Positions 27,815 to 37,134 of a DNA stretch of 64,000 nucleotides are shown in pieces. The position numbers and the translations under genes were made by a program. The DNA is taken from positions 62,001-126,000 of the forward strand of contig CP180023.1 in the NCBI GenBank assembly GCA_047528275.1, given 5' to 3'. The notes under the pieces were generated by a model. It did not search any database. It was not told where the DNA came from and was given only the letters and a program-made list of their open reading frames with translations. How positions within the stretch are numbered: position 1 is the stretch's first letter; each line of letters starts with the position of its first letter. This DNA comes from G039954875 sp047528275. Its GTDB lineage: Bacteria; Bacteroidota; Bacteroidia; Flavobacteriales; Blattabacteriaceae.

Positions 27815-29543
27815 AAGTATATGATACACTCCTAACACATTATACCAAACAGTTCGAAAAAGTTCAATAGGCATAGAAATCTCATCACTTTATCACATAT
27901 AGGTTATATGCTGATAGATAACATCTCAGTATGTTTATGTACTACAATAATAAGTAATTCTTTTTCTTACTTATTCCTGGATCAGTATTTTTGATATTCT
28001 TAGTATTAGTATACTGGAAAAGAAAAATACTTTTTAATATTTTTTTTTTACGAGCGACTCATCCGGATCAATCATGAGGAGATCGATACCTTAAAAACCT
28101 ACAAACCTTCTTTCGAAGACGGTACAGAATTTTTCACAGAAAACCGTCTCTATGGTTATGATCTGGACATTTTGGGGGAAATTACTCTTTCAATACATTA
28201 ATAGAACGGATTCTACACCAGGAATAAGACCCTATCCAAATATCTTTTGTCCCTGCCAGACATGGCAGAAGTATTTTTCCAACAAGAAACAGTCGAAGAA
28301 CTAAGAGAGGAAAATCAATTGGAGCCAACATCTATTGGATCTGGGATACATACATCCAGATCATCGATATTTTTACAACAACTTGATCTCTGAGAACTAC
28401 AAAAACCTTTGATTCTTTCTTTTTTGTTGAATACATTTCTTTATCTCATTCCGATGATACTACTCGTTGGAAGTATTGAATTTTATCTTTACAATGAACT
28501 CACAATCTATATTAACTTGGTTGTACTGATTTTCTTCACCAACTTATTGGTGCTAAGTCTCTTTTTTTTAAAAAAAAACAAAAACATACTCTTACATCTA
28601 GATCAAGTACACCATATCCTATCTCAATATAGCTTCTTGATAGAAAAAATCAAACGGACATCTGTTCAAGTCCAGTAAGTTGAAATATTTGCAAAAACGT
28701 TTGAAAACTACCAACTAATCAAGCTTAGAATTTAATCGAAAATTCTCATAACTTTATCACAACCTCGATTCAATACAAAATCCTATCGGAATCATCTTCT
28801 TCAATGGGATTTTTCTCTATCACATGCGTATCTCTACAACGAATTGATATGATGGGAAAAAAGTATTCGCATCTCATTTCTGATTGGTTGACAGTACCTC
28901 GGTGAGGTAAAGCTCCTCAACAGCTTAGCCAACTTTGCCTATAATCATACAGAATATCACTTCCCGAACTTGAATGAACGAACTAAAATTGACTCTTTGA
29001 AAAAATGGGACATCCATTAATTTCAAAAGAAAAATAGTTTGTAATGATGTATTTTTCAAACAGTAACGATTCATCATTCTGAATGGATCAAATATATCAG
29101 GTAATATCACTTTTTAAAAGAACTTGGGAGCAACTTAGCCCTAAGTTAGGAAAGAACTTCCGTATGTGCATCTAAAGCAAAATTTCACCTATGGAAAATC
29201 TTTGTATCGATGAAATCCTCAGATTCATTAGAAAAAAAAATGAGTTGTATTTCTTCGCTGAGATCAAACACATTGCACAACTGATCAAGTCACTAGAAAT
29301 AAGAAAAATTTGCTTTGTATTTCTGGACGAAACCGTTAAATATACAAATTCGGATGACAAACAAAGTGGAACTATTGGAATGATAATAACTTTAGTAAAA
29401 AGAGAAACCAATGATGTAATTTCCACCCACGATTTTTGGAAATCCGTCAAATCATTTTCAAGCATACTGAGATATTAATCAATCGATGTTTCGAAGTAAA
29501 ATTCAAAGAAGATGAAATCACCCTCTACTATCGCCTAAAATGA
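27815..29543 (+). pseudogene. Broken membrane-anchored MutS-family ATPase
   Basis: The order of fragments matches the Bacteroidota MutS paralogue that carries membrane segments. A hydrophobic start is followed by ERLIRINHEEIDTLKTYKPS, FEDGTEFFTENRLYGYDLDI, a membrane hairpin (the open stretch 28409-28678), LANFAYNHTEYHFPNLNE, then the ATPase part with FLKELGSNLAL, LDETVKYTNSDDKQSGTIG and VISTHD. The Walker A region is unreadable. Many frameshifts and stops are present, and the C-terminus appears truncated. The function of this paralogue is not established; it lacks the mismatch-recognition domain of MutS. Confidence 0.8.
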
Positions 29544-29678
29544 AGTATTTACCAAAATAAAAATGTTATTTTTTGATTAATAAAATCATAATTATATAAA
29601 ATATAATAATCTTAATTATCCATCAAAATAAAAGGGGCATTATCCTATTGAAACTCTTAGAGGAAATATTACCTACCA

Positions 29679-30278
29679 TTAAGCCTTTTCATAATTCTCT
29701 GCTACCTTATCCCAATTAACTACCTTCCAAAAGGTTTCAATATATTCGGGTCTACGATTTTGATATTTTAGATAATAGGCATGTTCCCACACATCCAAAC
29801 CTAAAATAGGAAAACCTTCAAATTCCAAATTGGTCATCAACGGATTGTCTTGATTAGCGGTAGAACCTACTATCAAATTTCTATCCTTTACACAGAGCCA
29901 AGCCCACCCTGAACCAAAACGTGTAGCAGCAATATTAGAAAACTCTTTTTTGAAATCTTCAAAAGATCCGAAAGCCTCGTCAATTGCTTTTGCTAGAGTT
30001 CCAGAAGGTTTTCCACCTTTTTTAGGCCCTAAAATCTGCCAAAATAGATTATGATTATAAAAACCACCTCCATTGTTACGGATAGTCGATTTCCCTATAC
30101 TTTTTTTTAAAATATCTTCAATAGACTGATTTTCAAGATCAGTTCCTTCGATAGTCTTATTCAGATTGTTTGTATAGGCTGCATGATGTTTGGTATAGTG
30201 GATCTCCATGGTACAAGCGTCAATATAAGGTTCTAAAGCATCATACGAATAAGGAAGTTCTGGAAGTTGAAATAACAT
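29679..30278 (-). CDS. sodA: Fe/Mn superoxide dismutase
   Basis: A 199-residue cytosolic enzyme that dismutates superoxide. All four metal ligands are in place: His27 in EIHYTKHHAAY, His76 in YNHNLFW, and Asp162 and His166 in GLDVWEHAYYLKYQNRR. Length is normal. Whether it uses iron or manganese cannot be decided safely by eye. It stands alone between pseudogenes, which suggests active selection to keep it. Confidence 0.95.
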   Translation of the reverse strand: MLFQLPELPYSYDALEPYIDACTMEIHYTKHHAAYTNNLNKTIEGTDLENQSIEDILKKSIGKSTIRNNGGGFYNHNLFWQILGPKKGGKPSGTLAKAIDEAFGSFEDFKKEFSNIAATRFGSGWAWLCVKDRNLIVGSTANQDNPLMTNLEFEGFPILGLDVWEHAYYLKYQNRRPEYIETFWKVVNWDKVAENYEKA

Positions 30279-30324
30279 AGTATATAGTTGGTTTAATTCG
30301 TTATAAGATTGCCTGAATTCAAAG

Positions 30325-30332
30325 CAAATATA
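30325..30332 (-). promoter_or_regulatory. Candidate -7 box of sodA
   Basis: The minus strand reads TATATTTG, fitting TAnnTTTG, about 47 bases before the sodA start. No exact -33 TTTG at the usual spacing. Confidence 0.4.
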
Positions 30333-30639
30333 GGACTTCTATCGGTACAAGAAAAATTATTCTACATCTTTTTTTTTTTATAAAACTATAATCTGATAAA
30401 GTCCATATTCAAATTTATAGTCAAGACGATAAGCTGTCTATTATTACTATTTGCAAAAGTCATAGTCTTATTGTATGTAAGAGACAATCAATATATAATC
30501 AATGTATTCAAATAAACCTATTTGAAAGGTCTCAAAATAGTCACTATAGATGATTATAAATATTTTAATAAATATGTAATTATAAAATAAACTAAGAGGA
30601 TGGGTTTTATATGATGAATATAATAAAATTTTACTTACT
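30333..30639. other. AT-rich spacer
   Basis: About 300 bases upstream of sodA and of the serine hydrolase remnant, very AT-rich. Nothing recognised. Confidence 0.5.
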
Positions 30640-31564
30640 CCTGCATTGAAAGAAAAATTGGAAAATGACCAATCAATATCTTTCCTGATTGTAAGAATAT
30701 GGAAAATTATTATTTGAAAACTATTGGAATGGACACAATGAAAAAGATCTATCCAACTATTTCTCTATGACAAAATCTATTGTGACGCTTCTACTGGGGT
30801 TCACCACACAAGACGGGTATATCAAAAGTTTAGATCAACCTATCTTGAATTTTTTACCTGAATATAAGGGACTAGTATTAGCCGATCAAGTCACCATAGC
30901 TGATCTTTCACACATGAGTTTAGGCCTAGATTGGGAAGAAAATTATTATACCCAACTCAATCCAAGTACCAAAGCCTATTACGGAACCAACGTATCATAA
31001 TTAATTCTTTTAAAAATTTTTATATAATAATTGAGTATACATTTAAAATAAATCACCTACAACAATCAAATACTGACAATATTGTTTAAATGTGCTACAA
31101 AGAAAAGTTTGATGGCTATGTAGAAGAAAAGCTCTGGAACCCCTTAGGAATTTATCAAACTACACTTTAGGGACTGGATGAACAATGGGGTATCGAAAAA
31201 GGTGTCTGCTGCATTTATGCAGCAACAAGAAAGTACGCCAGATTAGGTCAATTTCTCCTAGAAAAAAAATCAATGAAATGGAAAACAACTACTGGATGAA
31301 GAATTCGTTTATAAAGAGTAACCCCTCCCTCCATCCAGCTCTCGCACCAGAATACGGCTAGGGTCTTTGGATGGACTATATCAAGCCAGTCTTCTATCTG
31401 TATCAAGGTCACCAAGGAGACAATACATCATCATCATCTCAGAACAGGAGTTAATCATCGTACGATTGGATAAGAAAAACGATAACACAAAACGTTTTAA
31501 AAAGGCTCTTAGGGAAGAAATTTACTTTTTCGTTGAAGAGGTATCAAAAATGCTCAAAGAATAG
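30640..31564 (+). pseudogene. Broken serine hydrolase of the beta-lactamase (class C/esterase) family
   Basis: The fragment at 30767-31000 begins SMTKSIVTLLLG, where SMTK is the catalytic Ser-x-x-Lys motif. It continues with SLDQPILNFLPEYKG and LSHMSLGLDWEENYY. After a gap come EKLWNPLGIYQTT, WGIEKGVCCIYAATRKYARL, GQFLLEKKS and, in another frame, QYIIIISEQELIIVRL. This is the order of a periplasmic beta-lactamase-related hydrolase. The N-terminus is lost in noise and stops interrupt it. It is unlikely to have been an antibiotic-resistance enzyme; most Bacteroidota members are peptidases or esterases. Confidence 0.75.
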
Positions 31565-31591
31565 CAAAATATAGAAACTTAAACTTGTCTT

Positions 31592-32785
31592 CTATGTTTC
31601 CATAATGGCCGATATACCAGGAAGTTTTCTTCCCTCTAAACTCTCAAGCATAGCTCCTCCACCAGTAGATACATAACTAACTTTGTTCTCATAACCCAAC
31701 TTTTTTAAAGCAGCCACGGAATCTCCCCCACCTACCAAAGAAAAAGCACCTTTTTGAGTAGCCTCAACAACCGACTCAGCTACGGCCGAAGTACCTCCGG
31801 AAAAACTGGAAAATTCGAACACTCCAACAGGACCATTCCAAAGAATAGTCTTAGAAGAGCTAATCACCTTAGAAAACCTCTCTATAGAGAGCGTTCCAAT
31901 ATCCAAACCTTGCCAACCATCAGGTATAGCATCAACAGAAACAAGCCGGATTTGAGCATCCTCTCTAAAGTCATCTGCCACGATAACATCCAAAGGAAGG
32001 TGAATTTTTACATTATTTTGTTTAGCCTGCTCGAGAATATCAAAAACTATGTCCAATTTATCATTTTCTACAATGGAATCACCAATCTTTCCACCTTGAG
32101 CTTTGATGAAAGTGTAAGTCATACCACCACATATCAACATATGATCTACCACCGGGAGGATATTTCTAATGACGGAAATCTTCGAAGAAACCTTGGCTCC
32201 GCCAAGTATAGCCGTGATAGGTTTCTGTCCATCCTTCAACACTTTGTTAATAGATCGGATCTCTTGAATTATAAAAAAACCGAAACATTTTTTATTGGGG
32301 AAGAATTTAGCTATGATAGTAGTAGAGGCATGTGAACGATGGGCTACTCCAAAAGCATCATTGACATAGATATCGCCTAATTGAGCCAGACTATAGGCAA
32401 AATTTTCATCACCAATTTCCTCTTCTTTGTGAAAACGAAGATTTTCGAGCAACAAGACTTCCCCATTTTTTAAAACCGATACAATCTCCTCAATCTCTTT
32501 ACCTACACAATCATGAGTAAATTTCACAGGGATCCTCAGAACTTCAGATACTAATGGTACAACAGACTTTAAAGAATACTTTTCAGAAAAAATACCATCA
32601 GGTCTACCCAGATGAGACATCAAGACAACCTTCCCGCCATCTCTTAGTACCTTTTGAATCGTAGGAACTGCAGCATGAATACGTGTTTTGTCAACCACTT
32701 GAAATTGCTCATCCCGAGGTACATTGAAATCTACCCGGATTAATGCAGTCTTATTCTGGAAATCATAATCATAAATAGTCTTCAT
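31592..32785 (-). CDS. pgk: Phosphoglycerate kinase
   Basis: A 397-residue glycolytic enzyme that makes ATP from 1,3-bisphosphoglycerate and ADP. The open frame extends upstream to 32866, but the Met at 32785 begins MKTIYDYDFQNKTALIRVDFNVP, the conserved family start, so I place the start there. Other conserved blocks are LMSHLGRPDG, ILGGAKVSSKI, ILWNGPVGVFE and the C-terminal VGGGDSVAALKKLG. No lesion is seen. It is divergent from rpiB across a 400-base gap. Confidence 0.95.
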   Translation of the reverse strand: MKTIYDYDFQNKTALIRVDFNVPRDEQFQVVDKTRIHAAVPTIQKVLRDGGKVVLMSHLGRPDGIFSEKYSLKSVVPLVSEVLRIPVKFTHDCVGKEIEEIVSVLKNGEVLLLENLRFHKEEEIGDENFAYSLAQLGDIYVNDAFGVAHRSHASTTIIAKFFPNKKCFGFFIIQEIRSINKVLKDGQKPITAILGGAKVSSKISVIRNILPVVDHMLICGGMTYTFIKAQGGKIGDSIVENDKLDIVFDILEQAKQNNVKIHLPLDVIVADDFREDAQIRLVSVDAIPDGWQGLDIGTLSIERFSKVISSSKTILWNGPVGVFEFSSFSGGTSAVAESVVEATQKGAFSLVGGGDSVAALKKLGYENKVSYVSTGGGAMLESLEGRKLPGISAIMET

Positions 32786-32937
32786 TACAACAGATGTTGG
32801 TTTCAAATGTAGAACATAATTAATGATTTCATCAAAGGAAATATGAGTAAGTTTTAAAGAATGCATACACTAAAATATACTACTTAATTTAAAATTAAAT
32901 AAATATTATTTATCTATGTTTATTACCACTGTTGAAT

Positions 32938-32946
32938 TGTGGATAA
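32938..32946 (-). promoter_or_regulatory. Perfect DnaA-box match
   Basis: The minus strand reads TTATCCACA, the strict DnaA-box consensus, in the AT-rich gap between pgk and rpiB. A second perfect copy lies on the plus strand at 33224-33232. A third copy occurs inside the hemA coding region (16631-16639), so single matches carry little weight. Confidence 0.3.
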
Positions 32947-33055
32947 ATATTTCACATAGTATGATAATCACTTTTTTTTTCAGGAAATAAACAACTTGAT
33001 GTGAAAAATTACCCATTGATTATCAGTAAATAACATGATTTTCAAATAAAATATA

Positions 33056-33063
33056 TACCTTTG
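33056..33063 (+). promoter_or_regulatory. Candidate -7 box upstream of rpiB
   Basis: TACCTTTG fits the TAnnTTTG consensus. It lies 30 bases before a 26-codon open frame at 33093 and about 210 bases before rpiB. No -33 TTTG at the usual spacing. Confidence 0.35.
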
Positions 33064-33092
33064 TAATTAAATATAGTTTTGATAAGTAGGAG

Positions 33093-33173
33093 ATGAGTTT
33101 TTATATGAATATGTTAGTAAATGTGCTGAAAAAATATCCTCAAAATTTGAAAGATTTATTCTATTTTATGTAG
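33093..33173 (+). CDS. Possible 26-residue small ORF or gene remnant
   Basis: An ATG preceded by TAGGAG opens a frame beginning MSFYMNMLVNVLKKYPQN and ending at TAG. It follows a consensus -7 box by about 30 bases. It could be a short leader-type ORF, but a decayed N-terminal remnant of a larger gene is equally likely. No family recognised. Confidence 0.2.
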   Translation: MSFYMNMLVNVLKKYPQNLKDLFYFM

Positions 33174-33223
33174 ATTTCCCCATAAAAAAAATATCATTAA
33201 GAAGAGGTTTTAAAATGTTCAAT

Positions 33224-33232
33224 TTATCCACA
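33224..33232 (+). promoter_or_regulatory. Perfect DnaA-box match
   Basis: TTATCCACA on the plus strand, 38 bases before the rpiB GTG. It pairs with the inverted copy at 32938-32946 in the same gap. It may be part of an origin or of DnaA-dependent control, or be chance. Confidence 0.3.
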
Positions 33233-33270
33233 AGTATTACTGGTAGTTTTCAATATTTTATCGACAATCC

Positions 33271-33705
33271 GTGAAAATCGCTATAGGATCAGACCACGCT
33301 GGAGTGGACTATAAGGAAAAAATCAAGATATTATTGGTTGGTAAAGGATATGAGGTCAAGGATTTTGGTACTCTATCTCATGAAAAGGTGGATTATCCTG
33401 ATTTCATTCATCTCACAGCAGATGCTGTTGAAAGAGGATGTGTGAAACTAGGTATTATCCTTTGTGGAAGTGGAAATGGTGCGGCTATGACGGCCAATAA
33501 GCATCAAAAGATTCGTGCCGCTTTGGCTTGGGATAAAGAGCAAGCGCTTTTGGCTAGGCAACACAACGATGCCAACATCATCAGTATTCCAGCCCGTTTT
33601 GTAAGTGAAGAAACTGCCTTAGAAATGGTAGAAACTTTTTTGAATACAAAATTTGAGGGAGGAAGACACCAAATCCGGGTCGAGAAAATATCCATAAAAT
33701 CTTAA
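33271..33705 (+). CDS. rpiB: Ribose 5-phosphate isomerase B
   Basis: A 144-residue RpiB/LacAB-family isomerase interconverting ribose 5-phosphate and ribulose 5-phosphate. It starts with GTG (MKIAIGSDHAGVDYKEKIK). The active-site stretch IILCGSGNGAAMTANKH contains the catalytic cysteine, and IRAALAWDKEQALLARQHNDANI follows. Length is normal. Intact. In many Bacteroidota this is the only ribose-phosphate isomerase. Confidence 0.93.
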   Translation: MKIAIGSDHAGVDYKEKIKILLVGKGYEVKDFGTLSHEKVDYPDFIHLTADAVERGCVKLGIILCGSGNGAAMTANKHQKIRAALAWDKEQALLARQHNDANIISIPARFVSEETALEMVETFLNTKFEGGRHQIRVEKISIKS

Positions 33706-33737
33706 ATAAATCCTATATTTTTGCTTCTTCAAGAGAT

Positions 33738-33811
33738 TACTAAGTAGCTCAGTTGGTTAGAGTAATTGACTGTTAATCAGAAGTTCGATTATTCGAGACC
33801 GGTTTGTCTAA
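33738..33811 (+). pseudogene. Degenerate tRNA-Asn (anticodon GTT)
   Basis: The D-arm (TAGCTCAGTTGGTTAGAGT) and the anticodon loop CTGTTAA with GTT at 33772-33774 are those of tRNA-Asn. The rest no longer folds. The acceptor strands TACTAAG and TTGTCTA form only about four pairs, the T-stem GATTA/CCGGT has at least three mismatches around TTCGAGA, and the anticodon stem has one mismatch. It reads as a decayed tRNA gene 30 bases upstream of an intact tRNA-Pro. Confidence 0.65.
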
Positions 33812-33841
33812 TAAGTTTTCTCTTATTCTCCCTAAAATATT

Positions 33842-33916
33842 CGGGGTGTAGCTCAGCTCGGTTAGAGTACACGTCTGGGGGACGTGTGGTCGCTGGTTCG
33901 AATCCAGTCACCCCGA
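33842..33916 (+). tRNA. tRNA-Pro (anticodon GGG)
   Basis: A complete 75-base cloverleaf. The acceptor stem CGGGGTG/CACCCCG is perfect. The D-arm is GCTC/GAGT. The anticodon stem CACGT/ACGTG has the loop CTGGGGG with anticodon GGG. The T-arm CGCTGGTTCGAATCCAGTC is intact. Discriminator A, CCA not encoded. It reads proline codons CCC and CCU. Confidence 0.95.
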
Positions 33917-33975
33917 CAAATGTAAAGCAAGGGGCATTTTCCCTTTTTGCTTTTAGGTAATCAAGAACTTAGATT

Positions 33976-34305
33976 TCAATCTCCAGACATCTTCGAAAAT
34001 AGGTTTAATATAATCACTCCAGCGATGATTAAAATCATTCCGATGATCGCTGGCACATCTGGCACTTGACGAAATAGAAAAATACCAACTAAGGTAACCA
34101 GGATGATCCCTACGCCGGACCAAATTCCATAGACTAAGCCTACTGGAAACACTTTTAGAGCCATGCTCAGGAAGTAAAAACATAAGCCATAAGAAACCAA
34201 GGAAATCAAGCTGGGTATCAAACGGGTAAATTGTTCCGAGTATTTTAGTGCAATTGTACCGATCATCTCGAATATGATCGATCCCATCAGAAAGATATAC
34301 TTCAT
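33976..34305 (-). CDS. SMR-family small multidrug/cation exporter
   Basis: A 109-residue inner-membrane protein with four transmembrane segments, counted from the Met at 34305 (MKYIFLMGSIIFEMIGTIALKYS). The open frame continues upstream to 34332 but the SMR family begins here. Glu13 in IFEMIGT is the proton/drug-binding glutamate (Glu14 in EmrE). GLVYGIWSGVGIILVTLVG is the typical third helix. It works as a dimer exporting quaternary cations or guanidinium-type compounds; the substrate is unknown. Intact. Confidence 0.88.
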   Translation of the reverse strand: MKYIFLMGSIIFEMIGTIALKYSEQFTRLIPSLISLVSYGLCFYFLSMALKVFPVGLVYGIWSGVGIILVTLVGIFLFRQVPDVPAIIGMILIIAGVIILNLFSKMSGD

Positions 34306-34332
34306 GTTTCTACAGCTTTTTGAATGTGACAA

Positions 34333-35099
34333 ATTATGAAAAATAGGTCAATGCTTTAAAAATTAGATTGGGGATGGAATAATTATTTTTTTTTAAAAAA
34401 AGTTTTTACTGTTGACATAGGGTTATCACATTGTATTATTTCTTTTGCTGTGAAACAAAAATTTAAAGTTTTTTTTATTAAAAAAGTAAGTTTTTATTCC
34501 AGAATTCTCCGTGCACAATGTACAGGTTGCTATAAATTTTTATAAAAAGGTTTTAATAAAAAAAAATGATCAACATTTATATATTTTAGTAAGCATTACT
34601 TGAGGGTGCCCCCCTATATAGGTTGGTTTCTTTCTGAAATTGATCTCAAAAAAACTCATAGACGAGAGCCTACTCGAATACAAAGGAACTAGATTTAAAG
34701 TGAATAATTTCAGAGCAAAATTTTAGGCAGGTTTGGCTTCTGAAAGAGCTGTGGATGTGAAGTCTCTGTAAATTGATGTTAATCATTTCTAGACTGGAAA
34801 TAAAGAAAAAGAACGAAGATTCTTTGAAGATCTCCTCTAGATAAGAAAAGATTAAAGTAAAATTTTTTTTAAAAAAAATAGCCTTTAGGTTTCTTGTATG
34901 GTATGGTAGAGGATTCATTTGATATGTACTGAAGTATCCTTTTCTATTTTGAAGACTATCAGTGAGATCGCTGTCTAAACGGGTATGCTTAAACGCTTTC
35001 TTCGGTATGTTTTTTTTCAAAAATTATTCATAATATTTCCTTATCTTTAAATTATATTATGAGCCTCAAATGAAAAAATATATATCTTCTTTTTTCTTA
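34333..35099. other. Gene-poor region before the dead sulfate operon
   Basis: AT-rich DNA with long A and T runs. An open stretch of 116 codons on the minus strand (34670-35020) has biased composition and no recognisable domain, so I do not call it a gene. No RNA gene seen. Confidence 0.45.
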
Positions 35100-35119
35100 C
35101 TGTATGATCGATCATACAG
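35100..35119. repeat. Perfect 20-base palindrome
   Basis: CTGTATGATC is followed directly by its exact reverse complement GATCATACAG. It has no loop and no T-run, so it looks more like a protein-binding operator than a terminator. It lies about 235 bases upstream of the first recognisable part of cysH and may have been the operator of the sulfate operon. Confidence 0.5.
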
Positions 35120-35334
35120 GGTAGGTTATTTTCATGATTTTAAAATAGAAAAAATAGAATTGAGATAAAAATACCCCTCCGTTTAAGTAATTTTTTTTAT
35201 TTAATAAAATATCTATGAGCAAAGTAAACTTCATTGAAAATATTCCTTAAATACATCCAATTCTTTGTATTTATTATATAATATACACTCTATTCTATCG
35301 AAACTGTAAGGTTGATGCGATCTATATATTCCTC
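35120..35334. other. Leader region of the dead cys operon
   Basis: AT-rich DNA between the palindrome and the cysH remnant. Nothing else recognised. Confidence 0.4.
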
Positions 35335-36165
35335 TACAAAGAGCTTTTTGAGATGTTTCGCAGGGATTTTTTATTTGAAACTGGTTTTAAGAGATCGATC
35401 TCAAAGAGAAAGATTTCTTGAACCTCATCGAAATGATAGATAAAAAAAATGAACTATCCCTCAAAAGGATAATTCGAATTTTTATTGGAATAGATCGCGG
35501 AGCTATCTACAAAAAAAAATCCTTATAACTCCTAGCTCAAAAATTCCCAGGAAAAGCTGTTTTTTTTTCGATGGGATTCAGTATAGAAGACCAGATGATC
35601 TTTCACCTAATCCTTGATGAGGTGATTTCTATTGAATTGTTTATCATTGATATAGCCCACCTGTTTTCCGAGATCTATCAAGTGTGATAAAACGACTAAT
35701 AAGCATTATAAGGCCCATATTTCAGCTTATTATCCCAAGCATGAGCAGTTTTTAAAAATATATTTTAGACAATAACCCCAAAGCCTTCTAAGAATCCATT
35801 GAAAAAAGATAATATTATTGATATATCCGAAAGATATAATTCATAAAAATGGCCTTACGAGATAAGACGGTTTGGGTTATCGGATTACTACATGAGTATT
35901 TACCTGATTGTAAAGCATTAGAGTCTTTGGAATGGGACGATACCCATTGAATATGCAAATAGCACCCACTTTTATGTTGACAACATAGGAAGTCAAGATG
36001 TTTATTCAGAAGTTTTATATTCCTTACAATCTTTTACAAGATAAGTGTTTTATAAGTATTAGTTGTACTCCTTGTACCCGATCGATCAAATTCAGGGAAT
36101 ACTTCCGTGTCGCATGGTGGTGGTTGGGAAGAGCAGACCCAAAATGAGTGTGGTCTTCATCTGAT
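35335..36165 (+). pseudogene. cysH: Broken phosphoadenylylsulfate/adenylylsulfate reductase
   Basis: Fragments in order: FSMGFSIEDQMIFHLILDE (the PP-loop region, normally SSFSxEDQ), IELFIIDIAHLFSEIYQV (normally TLDTGRLFPET), then NPLKKDNIIDISERYN, MALRDKTVW and, at the end, the CTPCTRSIKF block matching the cysteine motif before REYFRVAWWWLG. The CCxxRK cysteine pair is gone. Many stops are present. It catalysed reduction of activated sulfate to sulfite. It is the first member of the dead operon. Confidence 0.82.
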
Positions 36166-36239
36166 TTCATAATGTATTTCCAATTAATTTTAAAAAGATT
36201 GAATAAATAAAGACCTATTTTTTTAAAAAAAAATTATTT
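36166..36239. other. Short spacer between cysH and cysD remnants
   Basis: AT-rich, no feature seen. Confidence 0.4.
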
Positions 36240-37112
36240 ATAATAATTTGAGTTAAAATTCATACACATCTTTAGAGAAGTATCTGAGTAATTTGAAAGA
36301 GATACCCTACTTTTCTTTGAAAGAAAGAATTCCATCGTATTGGCGCATTTTGCGCTAAAGATTTCCCCTCCAAAGAAACTTCCCTTTATGCTGCTGTACA
36401 TTGATACGAGGCACAACTTTGATGAAACCTTAAAAATTAGAGATGTATTGGTTGAAAAATTAATGAGTACTCATTGTATGAAAGGTAGAAGATACCATAA
36501 GAATCTGGAAGATCACCTAACCAAAAGTTCAGTTTTCCAGATGGAATGTTTTATAGTCATATGCTCTTTTAGATACCATTGAAGAATTTTAATTTGACGT
36601 CTGCATGTGCGGTTGCTCGTAGAGATGAAGAAAAATCTCAGGCTAAAGAATGTATATTTTTTCCGTATGGAACGAATTTAGCAGCTGGGATACCAAAATG
36701 CAACGACCTGATCTTTTGGATCTCTACAACAATATGATTCATACAGGTGAAAACATTCACGTATTTCGAATCAGTAATTAGATCGAGCTCGACATCTTCC
36801 ATTACATCCATGCTGAACAGTTCGTCCTATCTTCGATCTATTTTTCGCATGAGAGAGAGGCTATCAACGATCATGGGAAATTCCTAGCCATCTTCGAGTT
36901 CATCCGTCTAGAATCTAGCGAAATCATACAGAATAAAAAGCTATGCTATTGTACCGTAGGAGATATGAGTTGCATCTCCGCAATAGAATCAGAAGCCAGT
37001 TCTGTCGAAATGATCATCTCTTAGTTCATCGTCACATGAGCACTGAGCACGGCCAGAACCGTATCGAAGATACTTTTTCAGAAGTAGACATGGAAGACCA
37101 TAAAAAATAGGG
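36240..37112 (+). pseudogene. cysD: Broken sulfate adenylyltransferase subunit 2
   Basis: An N-terminal stretch (MLLYIDTRHNFDETLKIRD) matches the PP-loop domain around HIDTxxxFxE. Later fragments read MQRPDLLDLYNNMIHTGENI, HYIHAEQFVLSSIYFSHERE, CTVGDMSCISAIESEASSVE and DTFSEVDMEDHKK, which follow CysD to its end. Stops such as the one before IELDIFHYIHAE, and several frameshifts, kill it. CysD works with CysN to make adenylylsulfate. Confidence 0.82.
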
Positions 37113-37134
37113 TTATTTTTAAACATATCATACC

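Noticed and set aside
28409..28678. An 89-residue membrane protein with two hydrophobic segments
   Set aside because: It sits between other fragments of the MutS-family remnant, in the place of that family's membrane hairpin.
33766..33960. A 64-codon open frame over the tRNA-Asn remnant and tRNA-Pro
   Set aside because: Its translation (SARLEYTSGGRVVAGSNP) is simply tRNA sequence read as protein.
34670..35020. A 116-codon minus-strand open frame
   Set aside because: Low-complexity Phe/Ser/Lys-rich translation in AT-rich DNA, no recognisable domain and no promoter or ribosome site that stands out.
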